Shown in pieces: positions 1 to 6,316 of a stretch of DNA of 20,618 nucleotides. Location of the stretch: the NCBI GenBank assembly GCA_900550105.1, contig URQW01000051.1, positions 1-20,618 on the forward strand, read 5' to 3'. Source of the stretch: an uncultured Pelosinus sp. (GTDB lineage Bacteria; Bacillota; Negativicutes; UMGS1260). The position numbers and the translations under genes are program-made. Each line of letters starts with the position of its first letter. Position 1 is the first letter of the stretch. The notes beneath the pieces were generated by a model. The model searched no databases, was not told the DNA's origin, and was given only the letters and a program-made list of their open reading frames with translations.

Positions 1-756
1 CATAAAGCGCAAGAGGTGGGGGCGGAGTATTTAGCAACAGGTCATTATGCTCGGATCGCTTTCGATCAAGGACGGAATCGTTATGTATTGCAGAAAGGGA
101 TTGATACAAGCAAAGATCAGTCTTATGCGCTATATCACTTAAATCAGCACACATTAGCGCATTTTTTAATGCCCCTTGGCGAATATACGAAAGTGCAAAC
201 GCGAGAAATGGCACGAGAAATTGGTCTTGCTGTAGCTGATAAGCCTGACAGTCAAGAAATTTGTTTTGTGCCTGATGACGACTACAAACGCTTTCTAGAA
301 GATCGGGCTCCAGGTTTACTTAAGCCAGGTAATTTTGTAAATCTACAAGGTGAAATTATTGGACGTCACCAAGGATTGCCGCTTTATACGGTAGGACAGC
401 GCAAAGGACTAGGCATTGCTGCGGGTCGTCCCTTGTACGTAGTGGCGCTCGACTATGAACGCAATGAAGTAATCTTAGGAGAAAATCAAGATGTTTTTGC
501 TAGTGCTTTTGTAGCGCATGATTTAAACTGGATTACTTTAGATCGGTTGGAAGCGCCTTTTTCTGCGCAAGTTAAAATTCGCTATGGGGCGAAAGAAAGC
601 ACGGCATTCATTGAACCCTTGGGCGAGGATAAAGTTCTTGTTACCTTTAAAGAACCACAGCGCGCGATTACGCCTGGTCAGTCAGCTGTTTTTTACGAAC
701 AAGACACCGTGATTGGCGGCGGTATTATTGAAAAAGTAAAAAAAGATGAAAGATAG
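1..756 (+). CDS. mnmA: tRNA-specific 2-thiouridylase MnmA (3' part, 5' truncated by window)
   Basis: The open frame runs in from the window edge (first residues H-K-A-Q-E-V) and ends at TAG 754-756. MnmA transfers sulfur to C2 of the wobble uridine in tRNAs for Lys, Glu and Gln, using ATP to adenylate the base. Visible family motifs are ATGHYAR near the start, the KDQSYALY segment, and DSQEICFV, which carries the second catalytic cysteine (codon at 262). GQRKGLGI and the C-terminal beta-barrel region ending in GGGIIEKV follow. The N-terminal PP-loop ATPase motif and first catalytic cysteine lie outside the window. The methionine at 16 is internal, not a start. A terminator-like hairpin follows 17 bases after the stop. 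In B. subtilis the gene also lies upstream of the yrr/alaS region. Confidence 0.97.
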   Translation, partial: HKAQEVGAEYLATGHYARIAFDQGRNRYVLQKGIDTSKDQSYALYHLNQHTLAHFLMPLGEYTKVQTREMAREIGLAVADKPDSQEICFVPDDDYKRFLEDRAPGLLKPGNFVNLQGEIIGRHQGLPLYTVGQRKGLGIAAGRPLYVVALDYERNEVILGENQDVFASAFVAHDLNWITLDRLEAPFSAQVKIRYGAKESTAFIEPLGEDKVLVTFKEPQRAITPGQSAVFYEQDTVIGGGIIEKVKKDER

Positions 757-773
757 CTAAATAAAAGGGGCAT

Positions 774-814
774 AATAACGGTACCGACTGCAAAGAACGG
801 TACCGTTATTTTAT
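774..814 (+). terminator. Perfect 13-bp palindromic hairpin after mnmA
   Basis: The arms at 774-786 (aataacggtaccg) and 798-810 (cggtaccgttatt) are perfect reverse complements around an 11-base loop. The right arm runs into a T/A-rich stretch (ttattttatt) rather than a pure T-run. Its position just after the mnmA stop fits an intrinsic terminator. The interrupted T-tract makes strength uncertain, and it could instead be a transcript-stabilising or regulatory hairpin. Confidence 0.65.
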
Positions 815-839
815 TGCAGGTCGGCGGAGGTTGATGCAA

Positions 840-1004
840 GTGGAACGTTGTCCGGCCTGCGGCAAAAAGGCTATTGGCAAGGTGGGCGTAGATCAGTACT
901 ATTGTTGGGAATGTTGTGTAGAATTTGTCTTTCAAGACGACCATTATGAAATTTTCACCATTGATGACGATGGCGCATTAGTTGCGCAAACGACAGAAGG
1001 GTAG
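840..1004 (+). CDS. Small zinc-ribbon microprotein, 54 aa
   Basis: This short frame encodes a protein starting MERCPACGKK and ending TTEG. It has CPxC (C4, C7) and a second cluster CWECC (C22, C25, C26), a treble-clef or zinc-ribbon arrangement that would bind one zinc ion. The rest is acidic (QDDHYEIF..DDD). A GGAGG at 826-830 lies 9 bases before GTG 840. An in-frame ATG at 834 is also possible but sits only 3 bases from that GGAGG. Cysteine conservation of the ribbon type, a good ribosome binding site, and an 11-base gap to the next gene support a real gene. Function is unknown; such ribbons usually bind nucleic acid or protein. Confidence 0.75.
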   Translation: MERCPACGKKAIGKVGVDQYYCWECCVEFVFQDDHYEIFTIDDDGALVAQTTEG

Positions 1005-1015
1005 GGGGATTTTAT

Positions 1016-1207
1016 ATGCGTAACAATTTTTGGCAGGGGTTGCTGCTAGGCGGTTTGGCCGCTACCGTTCTTGCCGCGTTGACAAGTCCGTGGCAGGAGC
1101 ACCATAGAAAGCCGCTTGTTGAACGAGGCGTAGAGGCTGTGAAAGGAACAGCCAATGAGCTGGCTCGCAAAGCTGTCAGAACAAGACGTCGTATTATGCG
1201 ACCGTAG
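1016..1207 (+). CDS. YtxH-like small membrane protein, 63 aa
   Basis: The protein has a hydrophobic, glycine/alanine-rich N-terminal segment (about residues 5-24, GLLLGGLAATVLAALTSPW), then a basic, helical tail rich in Arg and Lys (ELARKAVRTRRRIM). This resembles YtxH/gas-vesicle-like small membrane proteins, but the match is by general architecture only. ATG 1016 has an AGGGGG Shine-Dalgarno about 6 bases upstream. It sits between the zinc-ribbon gene and the AI-2E family gene and is probably co-transcribed with both. Function unknown. Confidence 0.7.
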   Translation: MRNNFWQGLLLGGLAATVLAALTSPWQEHHRKPLVERGVEAVKGTANELARKAVRTRRRIMRP

Positions 1208-1210
1208 CTA

Positions 1211-1216
1211 GGAGGG
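1211..1216 (+). promoter_or_regulatory. Ribosome binding site that decides a CTG start
   Basis: GGAGGG at 1211-1216 comes right after the stop of the YtxH-like gene (1205-1207). The first in-frame NTG codon at good distance is CTG 1223 (6 bases). TTG 1241 is 24 bases away and has no Shine-Dalgarno of its own. Confidence 0.6.
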
Positions 1217-1222
1217 ATTCAT

Positions 1223-2245
1223 CTGCTTACAAGACGAATCTTGCGTTGGGGTGCAGCAGGCGGTGCGATTTTGGCTGTCTGCTTTTTTTTATGGCTGCTG
1301 CGGGCGGCGCTGTATCCTTTTGTCGGGGCCTTGTTTATTGCCTATTTTTTAGAACCCCTGATTCGCTATGGAGAAAGGAAAGGCTGTTCGCGACTTACTG
1401 CTTTAATCATCGTATATTTTTTGCTTTTTTTCGGCGGATTTTTTTTTATTCGCCTGATTTTGCCACTTTTGTTTCGCGAAACAAGAGCTTTTTTCGAGCA
1501 ATTGCCATCGATGCTGCAACAAGGGCAAAATTTTCTTGTTTCCCTTGACAATCAGTATGATATGGTGCAAATTCCTTGGGCGATGCGAGAAGAAATCGAT
1601 AGCTATATTGAACAGCTAGGCAATGAAATCAGGGGAAGTCTGGCCGCTGTTATTGCTTTGTTTATTGCATTTTTTCGCCATAGCTTAGATATTATTATTA
1701 GTCCGGTGCTAGCTTTTTATTTTTTATATGATTGGCCCAAGTTTAAGCGACAAGGTTTCATTCTTATTCCCCAAGATAAGCATCCTTTATTGCGCTCCCT
1801 GGTGAAAGATGTGCAGCAGGTCATCAAGGGCATTATCTGTGGACAAATTATCATCGCAGTACTTGTAGGTGTTTTAGTTACCATTGGACTTACTTTGCTA
1901 GAACTCCCCTTTGCTTTGCTTTGCGGCGTTATAGCGGGGTTTCTTGACGTCATTCCCTATTTCGGCGCTCTACTAGGCGCTGTACCTGCTGTAACGCTGG
2001 CTTTACTTTACTCCACTTCATTAGCATTTAAAGTAGCTTTGCTGTTTCTGCTCATTCATCAAATTGAGGGCAGCATCATCGGCCCCAAAATATTGGGCGA
2101 TTCTATGGGATTTCATCCGTTAGTCGTAATATTTCTGCTGCTAGCTGGCGGTGAACTATACGGTGTCGTCGGCATGCTTTTTGCTGTACCCGTTGCGGCG
2201 CTGCTTCGGGTCTTTCTAATTCATGGATTCCAGGTTTTTCGCTAG
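1223..2245 (+). CDS. AI-2E family transporter (PF01594, YrrI/YtvI/PerM type)
   Basis: Multi-spanning membrane protein of the AI-2E exporter-like family. Some members export autoinducer-2 or act as sodium/proton antiporters, but most have no proven substrate. The N-terminus has two hydrophobic segments (AAGGAILAVCFFLWLLRAAL and LFIAYFLEPLIRYG), followed by a long amphipathic periplasmic-type loop. A cluster of C-terminal helices carries the family signatures FLDVIPYFGALLGAVPA and IEGSIIGPKILGDSMG. I place the start at CTG 1223 because its Shine-Dalgarno (GGAGGG) is 6 bases upstream. This adds six residues (LLTRRI) before TTG 1241 and gives 340 aa. The same family occurs near alaS in B. subtilis (yrrI). 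The substrate cannot be read from sequence. Confidence 0.9.
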   Translation: MLTRRILRWGAAGGAILAVCFFLWLLRAALYPFVGALFIAYFLEPLIRYGERKGCSRLTALIIVYFLLFFGGFFFIRLILPLLFRETRAFFEQLPSMLQQGQNFLVSLDNQYDMVQIPWAMREEIDSYIEQLGNEIRGSLAAVIALFIAFFRHSLDIIISPVLAFYFLYDWPKFKRQGFILIPQDKHPLLRSLVKDVQQVIKGIICGQIIIAVLVGVLVTIGLTLLELPFALLCGVIAGFLDVIPYFGALLGAVPAVTLALLYSTSLAFKVALLFLLIHQIEGSIIGPKILGDSMGFHPLVVIFLLLAGGELYGVVGMLFAVPVAALLRVFLIHGFQVFR

Positions 2246-2286
2246 GTTGAAGGCTCTAGAAGCAAGCGAAACCCCGCCCCTAAAGA

Positions 2287-2315
2287 TTGACATAGAAAGC
2301 TAAATTATGTATAAT
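2287..2315 (+). promoter_or_regulatory. Sigma-A promoter for alaS
   Basis: TTGACA at 2287-2292 and TATAAT at 2310-2315, separated by exactly 17 bases, match the housekeeping consensus perfectly. Transcription should start near 2322, leaving a leader of about 25 nt. Confidence 0.9.
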
Positions 2316-2348
2316 TCCATAAGATGAGATAGGAGAAAGTAGAGGTTG

Positions 2349-4964
2349 ATGATAGTGACGGGGAACGAGCTTCGCAGGAAGTTTCTAGATTTTTTTAAGA
2401 GCAAAGAACATTTAATTTTAAATAGTTATCCCTTAATTCCGGAAAATGATCCGACTTTACTTTTAATTGGTGCGGGAATGGCTCCCTTTAAACCTTTTTT
2501 TACTGGAAAAATGAAGCCCCCTCATCCACGTATTTCTACCTGCCAAAAATGTGTTCGTACTGGCGATATTGAAAATGTTGGACGTACGGCTAGACATCAG
2601 ACATTTTTTGAAATGCTTGGCAATTTTTCTTTTGGCGATTATTTCAAAAAAGAAGCAGTTGCTTGGGCGTGGGAGTTTTTGACGAAAGAGCTTGGATTGC
2701 CTGCTGATAAATTATGGGTAACTATCCATACGGAAGACGACGAAGCTTTTGAAATTTGGACAAAAGATATTTCTTTTCCAGCGGAACGGATTGTTCGTAT
2801 GGAAGATAATTTTTGGGAAATTGGGCCAGGACCTTGTGGTCCCTGTTCAGAAATTTATATTGATTTAGGTGAGGAACGCGGTTGCGGCAGCGATACTTGC
2901 GCTGTAGGTTGCGATTGTGATCGCTACCTGGAAATTTGGAATCTCGTATTTACTCAGTATGATCGTGATGAAGCAGGCAATTATACGCCACTGGCGAAAA
3001 AGAATATCGATACTGGCGCTGGCTTAGAACGGATTGCTTCTGTATTGCAAAATAAGCCAAGCAACTTTGAAACAGATTTGCTGTTTCCCATTATTGACCA
3101 TGTTATGAAAATTAGTACCGTTAAATATGGCGAAAGTGCTGCTCACGACGTATCTTTGAAGGTTATTGCTGATCATGCTCGCAGTATGACGATTATGGTT
3201 GCTGACGGGATCATGCCTTCCAATGAGGGACGCGGTTATGTACTTCGTCGCATTTTGCGCCGTGCTGTGCGTCATGCCCGCCTGCTCGGTATTCATGAGC
3301 CATTTTTGGCGAAAAGCGTAGATGTAGTAATGGAAATCTTTAAAGAAGCTTTCCCTGATTTGAAAGAGAAAGAACAATATATTAAACGGATTATTGAACT
3401 GGAAGAAAAACGGTTTGATGAAACGTTGCAGCAAGGTACGGAATTACTCAATCGCGAAATTGCCGAACGGAAAGAACAGGGTAAAACAGTTCTTGACGGC
3501 GCTACGGCGTTCAAACTGTATGACACCTTTGGCTTCCCTTGGGAGTTAACGGAAGAAATATTAGCGGAAGAAGGTTTCACGCTTGATAAAGCCGCTTTTG
3601 ACGCTGCCATGAAAGAACAGCGGGAGCGGGCTAGAGCGGCTCGCCAGGAATCGGAAGAAAAAGTAGTGATTCCAGATTTGTCTGGCTTAGTCAGTGCAGC
3701 GTTGGCGCAAGACGAAGCCGCTAAAACGAGTGATATTGTATTGCTCTTTAAAGATGGTAAGGTCGTCGATCGCGTCCACGACGGCGAAGATGCAGCGGTT
3801 ATTTTAGCGGTTACGCCGTTTTACGCCGAAGGCGGCGGACAAGTCGGCGATACAGGATTCCTTACGGTTCCTACAGGTCGTATTGCTGTGACAAATACGA
3901 AAAAATTACCTGACGGTACAGTGTATCATCTGGGTCATGTTGTGGAAGGAACGATTGAAAAGGGTCAGGTAGCTGAGCTGAATGTCGATCAAGGAAAACA
4001 TAGCGCCTGTGCGCGGAACCATACGGCAACGCATTTGCTGCAGGCAGCTTTGCGGTCTGTCTTGGGTTCTCATGTCAATCAGTCCGGTTCGTTCGTTTCA
4101 GCCGATCGGCTGCGCTTTGACTTTTCCCACTTTTCGCCAGTAACGCCCGAAGAAATTACAGCGATTGAAATGCAGGTTAATGAAGCGATTTTGACTGACT
4201 ATGCTGTAACGAAAGTGGAAATGCCCATAGAAGAAGCGAAAAAGCTTGGCGCTACGGCACTGTTTGGTGAAAAATATGGCGATCAGGTTCGCGTGGTTAC
4301 TGTTGAACCGATTAGTCGGGAGCTGTGCGGCGGCAGTCATGTCGATCATACTGCACAAATTGGTCTTTTTAGAATTTTATCGGAAGCTGGTATTGGTTCC
4401 GGTTTGCGGCGGATTGAAGCGATTACCGGCCAAGCGGCCCTTGATTTTGTAAATCAAGAGCGCAAAGCACTAACGGAAGCTGCCCAGGCGCTTAAGACAC
4501 GGCCAGAAGAAGTCAATAATAAGTTACATCAACTGCTTTCTCATGTAAAAGAACTTGAGGTGGAACTGAATGCTGCTCAGAAAAAGTTGGCTGGTTCGGT
4601 CGTAGAAGATTTGATGGCTGGGCTGCAACGGCAAGGGGAAGCGGAAATTGTTGTTCACTCTGTAGTCGCTAAAGATATGGACGAGCTTCGTTCTATGGCT
4701 GATTTAGTGAAAGATCGTATCAAAGCAGGTGTTGTTGTTCTTGGCGCTGTTAATGGTGAGAAAGTGAATTTTGTTGCCATGACGAAAGGTGCAATAAAAG
4801 GACTTCATGCAGGCAATATTGTTAAAGAAGCGGCTAAAATTGCTGGCGGCGGCGGCGGCGGCCGCCCTGATATGGCGCAGGCTGGTGGCAAACTTCCCGA
4901 GAAAATCGCGGAAGCGTTGGCAAAAGCGAACGCGGTTATTATTGACCAGCTTGCTAAAGCGTAA
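2349..4964 (+). CDS. alaS: Alanyl-tRNA synthetase
   Basis: Class II synthetase that charges tRNA-Ala and edits misactivated Ser and Gly. The catalytic domain covers about residues 1-240 (GAGMAPFKPFF; RTGDIENVGRTARHQTFFEM; a Cys-rich CGSDTCAVGCDCD insert). A tRNA-recognition helical domain follows. The editing domain carries HxxxH (H558, H562) and CxxxH (C660, H664), which bind zinc. A coiled-coil leads to the C-Ala domain with a run of glycines and RPDMAQAGG. Length (871 aa) is normal. ATG 2349 is used; TTG 2346 and GTG 2355 are in frame and fit different Shine-Dalgarno candidates (AGGAG at 2331, GAGG at 2342), a difference of a few residues at most. It is transcribed alone from a consensus promoter to an intrinsic terminator, and there is no room for a T-box leader. 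Confidence 0.99.
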   Translation: MIVTGNELRRKFLDFFKSKEHLILNSYPLIPENDPTLLLIGAGMAPFKPFFTGKMKPPHPRISTCQKCVRTGDIENVGRTARHQTFFEMLGNFSFGDYFKKEAVAWAWEFLTKELGLPADKLWVTIHTEDDEAFEIWTKDISFPAERIVRMEDNFWEIGPGPCGPCSEIYIDLGEERGCGSDTCAVGCDCDRYLEIWNLVFTQYDRDEAGNYTPLAKKNIDTGAGLERIASVLQNKPSNFETDLLFPIIDHVMKISTVKYGESAAHDVSLKVIADHARSMTIMVADGIMPSNEGRGYVLRRILRRAVRHARLLGIHEPFLAKSVDVVMEIFKEAFPDLKEKEQYIKRIIELEEKRFDETLQQGTELLNREIAERKEQGKTVLDGATAFKLYDTFGFPWELTEEILAEEGFTLDKAAFDAAMKEQRERARAARQESEEKVVIPDLSGLVSAALAQDEAAKTSDIVLLFKDGKVVDRVHDGEDAAVILAVTPFYAEGGGQVGDTGFLTVPTGRIAVTNTKKLPDGTVYHLGHVVEGTIEKGQVAELNVDQGKHSACARNHTATHLLQAALRSVLGSHVNQSGSFVSADRLRFDFSHFSPVTPEEITAIEMQVNEAILTDYAVTKVEMPIEEAKKLGATALFGEKYGDQVRVVTVEPISRELCGGSHVDHTAQIGLFRILSEAGIGSGLRRIEAITGQAALDFVNQERKALTEAAQALKTRPEEVNNKLHQLLSHVKELEVELNAAQKKLAGSVVEDLMAGLQRQGEAEIVVHSVVAKDMDELRSMADLVKDRIKAGVVVLGAVNGEKVNFVAMTKGAIKGLHAGNIVKEAAKIAGGGGGGRPDMAQAGGKLPEKIAEALAKANAVIIDQLAKA

Positions 4965-4971
4965 ATCGAAG

Positions 4972-5003
4972 AGGAGCAGAATCAGTATCTGCTCCTTTTT
5001 TTT
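4972..5003 (+). terminator. Intrinsic terminator of alaS
   Basis: A perfect 9-bp stem (aggagcaga 4972-4980 with tctgctcct 4988-4996) has a 7-base loop and is followed at once by eight T residues. It starts 8 bases after the alaS stop. Confidence 0.95.
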
Positions 5004-5005
5004 AT

Positions 5006-5056
5006 TTCGCTAGACTTTTCGAAGAAATAACAGGAAAACCTTTCCTATTTAGCGAA
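5006..5056 (+). repeat. Nested inverted repeats upstream of ireB
   Basis: An outer pair (ttcgcta 5006-5012, tagcgaa 5050-5056) encloses an inner hairpin (aggaaa 5032-5037, tttcct 5041-5046) with flanking aaat/attt. The right side is continuous while the left side has a large bulge. It lies between the alaS terminator and ireB, in a gap where I found no convincing promoter. It could be an operator or a leader-RNA fold. Confidence 0.4.
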
Positions 5057-5102
5057 TAAGATAAGAGAATCAGAGAATACTAGCTTGTGAGGAGGCTGCT
5101 CT

Positions 5103-5360
5103 ATGAATAAAGTATCAGATCAGACGATGATGTTTCAGGTAGAAGCAGAAGAGAAAAATGCGGCCGCTGTCATTATTACGACCGTATATCAAGCCTTAAA
5201 GGAAAAAGGCTATAATCCGATTAATCAACTTGTCGGCTATCTGATCTCCGGCGATCCCACTTATATTACTAGCTATAATAATGCTCGCGGCTTAATTCGC
5301 CAGTTGGAGCGGGACGAACTTTTAGAAGAATTGGTAAGAGCCTACCTGAAGGAAGAATAA
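5103..5360 (+). CDS. ireB: IreB family regulatory phosphoprotein (DUF965), 85 aa
   Basis: Full-length match to the small IreB/YrzL family, with hallmark segments GYNPINQLVGYLISGDPTYI and NARGLIRQLERDELLEELV. In Enterococcus faecalis, IreB is a substrate of the PASTA Ser/Thr kinase IreK and negatively affects cephalosporin resistance. The phosphorylated N-terminal threonines there correspond in position to S5 and T8 here (MNKVSDQTMMF), though which residues are modified in this organism is inference. ATG 5103 has a strong GAGGAGG Shine-Dalgarno. It is followed 26 bases later by ruvX, a pairing conserved across Firmicutes, and forms an operon with it. Confidence 0.95.
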   Translation: MNKVSDQTMMFQVEAEEKNAAAVIITTVYQALKEKGYNPINQLVGYLISGDPTYITSYNNARGLIRQLERDELLEELVRAYLKEE

Positions 5361-5386
5361 AGATAGGCCAAAGAGTAGGAGAAAGT

Positions 5387-5803
5387 ATGAAGAAATTAGG
5401 ACTTGATGTAGGCGATCGTACGATTGGCGTAGCCGTAAGTGACGGCTTAGCTCTAACGGCGCAAGGCGTCGAAGTAATTCGCCGCAAATCCTTGGAAATT
5501 GACTTGAAGCGGTTGGCCGAACTTGTAGCTGAGTATGAAGTTGACACCTTTGTAGTAGGGTGGCCGAAAAATATGAATGGCACGGAAGGGCCGCGTTGTC
5601 AATTTGTTGAAGAATTTAACAAGGAATTAACAAAGCATTTTCCGCTCCAAAAAGTAGTCTTATGGGACGAACGCCTTTCGACAGTAGCTGCCACAAAATC
5701 CTTGATTGCCGCTGATGTCAGCCGAGCCAAACGGAAAAAAGTCATTGATAAAATGGCTGCTGTTTTTATTTTGCAAGGTTATTTAGACAGTTTGGGAAGG
5801 TAG
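5387..5803 (+). CDS. ruvX: Putative Holliday junction resolvase RuvX / pre-16S rRNA nuclease YqgF
   Basis: The 138-aa protein has the RNase H-like fold signature of YqgF: GLDVGDRTIGVAVSD at the N-terminus (first catalytic Asp), VVGWPKNMNGTEGPRC in the middle, WDERLSTVAA (second acidic residue), and a C-terminal DKMAAVFILQGYLDS helix with the last Asp. Family members process the 5' end of 16S rRNA in bacteria, and some are reported as junction resolvases. ATG 5387 is preceded by AGGAGA. No terminator is evident between it and the downstream DUF1292 promoter, so read-through is possible. Confidence 0.95.
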   Translation: MKKLGLDVGDRTIGVAVSDGLALTAQGVEVIRRKSLEIDLKRLAELVAEYEVDTFVVGWPKNMNGTEGPRCQFVEEFNKELTKHFPLQKVVLWDERLSTVAATKSLIAADVSRAKRKKVIDKMAAVFILQGYLDSLGR

Positions 5804-5811
5804 TTTCTGCC

Positions 5812-5840
5812 TTGACAGGGTGTTTTTTCTAAGATAAAAT
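5812..5840 (+). promoter_or_regulatory. Sigma-A-like promoter for the DUF1292 gene
   Basis: TTGACA at 5812-5817, 17-base spacer, TAAAAT at 5835-5840. The -35 matches consensus fully and the -10 matches 5 of 6. The predicted start is near 5847, about 25 nt before the GTG start codon. Confidence 0.8.
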
Positions 5841-5857
5841 TACATTACATTTGAATG

Positions 5858-5869
5858 AAAGAGGTGATC
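5858..5869 (+). promoter_or_regulatory. Strong Shine-Dalgarno selecting the GTG start at 5873
   Basis: AAAGAGGTGATC at 5858-5869 matches the 16S anti-Shine-Dalgarno very well and is 8 bases (from GAGG) before GTG 5873. This rules out the upstream ATG at 5855, which overlaps the site itself. Confidence 0.85.
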
Positions 5870-5872
5870 CTC

Positions 5873-6205
5873 GTGGCTGATTTTGAAAAAGAAGACATGG
5901 AAGATCTAGAAGAAGAATTAGTAGTTGTTATGACAGATGAAGAAGGCAACGAATTCTATTATCGTGAAGATATGATTATTCCTGTAGGAGAAAAACGGTA
6001 TGCTATATTAGTACCGATTGAAATTGAAGAAGATTGCGGTTGCGGTGAAGATGGTTGCGACTGCGCTGAAGCCGATGTGTTTATTGCCAGAATTGATATA
6101 GATGAAACAGGCGAAGAAGTTTATGTGGATCCAACGGATGAAGAATTTGAAGAAGTCCGTGCCGCTTACGAACAGTTAGTAGAAGATGAGGACGACGCCG
6201 AATAA
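5873..6205 (+). CDS. DUF1292 domain protein with CxC-x4-CxC cluster, 110 aa
   Basis: Strongly acidic protein of the DUF1292 (YrzB) family, starting MADFEKEDMEDLEEELVVV. The core is VVVMTDEEGNEFYYREDMIIPVGEKRYAILVPIE, followed by a cysteine cluster C55-x-C57-x4-C62-x-C64 in an Asp/Glu-rich loop, then DVFIARIDIDETGEEVYVDPTDEEFEEV. The four cysteines could bind a metal ion; this is inference. The gene sits between ruvX and mltG, as yrzB does in B. subtilis, but here it has its own promoter and a strong terminator. The family's function is unknown. Confidence 0.92.
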   Translation: MADFEKEDMEDLEEELVVVMTDEEGNEFYYREDMIIPVGEKRYAILVPIEIEEDCGCGEDGCDCAEADVFIARIDIDETGEEVYVDPTDEEFEEVRAAYEQLVEDEDDAE

Positions 6206-6220
6206 TCTACAGAATAAGTT

Positions 6221-6244
6221 AAGGAGCCGTAAGGCTCCTTTTTT
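6221..6244 (+). terminator. Intrinsic terminator after DUF1292 gene
   Basis: An 8-bp perfect stem (aaggagcc 6221-6228, ggctcctt 6233-6240) with a gtaa loop leads into a run of six T residues (6239-6244). Confidence 0.95.
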
Positions 6245-6263
6245 CTGTTGAAATATAGGAATC

Positions 6264-6274
6264 TGTGCTATAAT
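6264..6274 (+). promoter_or_regulatory. Extended -10 promoter for the mltG operon
   Basis: TGTGCTATAAT contains a perfect TRTGnTATAAT extended -10 (TATAAT 6269-6274). The possible -35 TTGAAA (6248-6253) is at a short 15-base spacing, so the extended -10 probably carries most of the recognition. It lies just after the previous terminator and about 43 bases before mltG. Confidence 0.75.
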
Positions 6275-6316
6275 AAGAAAGCTAAAATCGCTTTTTGGTT
6301 AATACGAGGTGATGTA

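Noticed and set aside
2316..2348. Possible T-box leader for alaS
   Set aside because: Only about 25 nt lie between the predicted transcription start and the start codon, with no specifier stem, T-box sequence or leader terminator.
3024..3434. Long antisense open frame inside alaS (136 aa)
   Set aside because: Composition is a shadow of the real gene (rich in Phe, Asn, Ser, His), with no ribosome binding site and no domain pattern. The other minus-strand frames are of the same kind.
4846..4863. GGC triplet repeat in alaS
   Set aside because: It encodes the conserved glycine run of the C-Ala domain (GGG..RPD) present in AlaRS generally, so it is not a phase-variable repeat.
5797..5814. Small hairpin at the end of ruvX (aaggtag/ctgcctt)
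   Set aside because: The stem is 7 bp with a G-U pair, has no T-run right after it and overlaps the -35 of the next promoter, so it is not a convincing terminator.
6248..6316. Longer mltG start at TTG 6248
   Set aside because: It would place the N-terminus across the promoter -10 and has no ribosome binding site; ATG 6317 has a strong GAGGTGAT.
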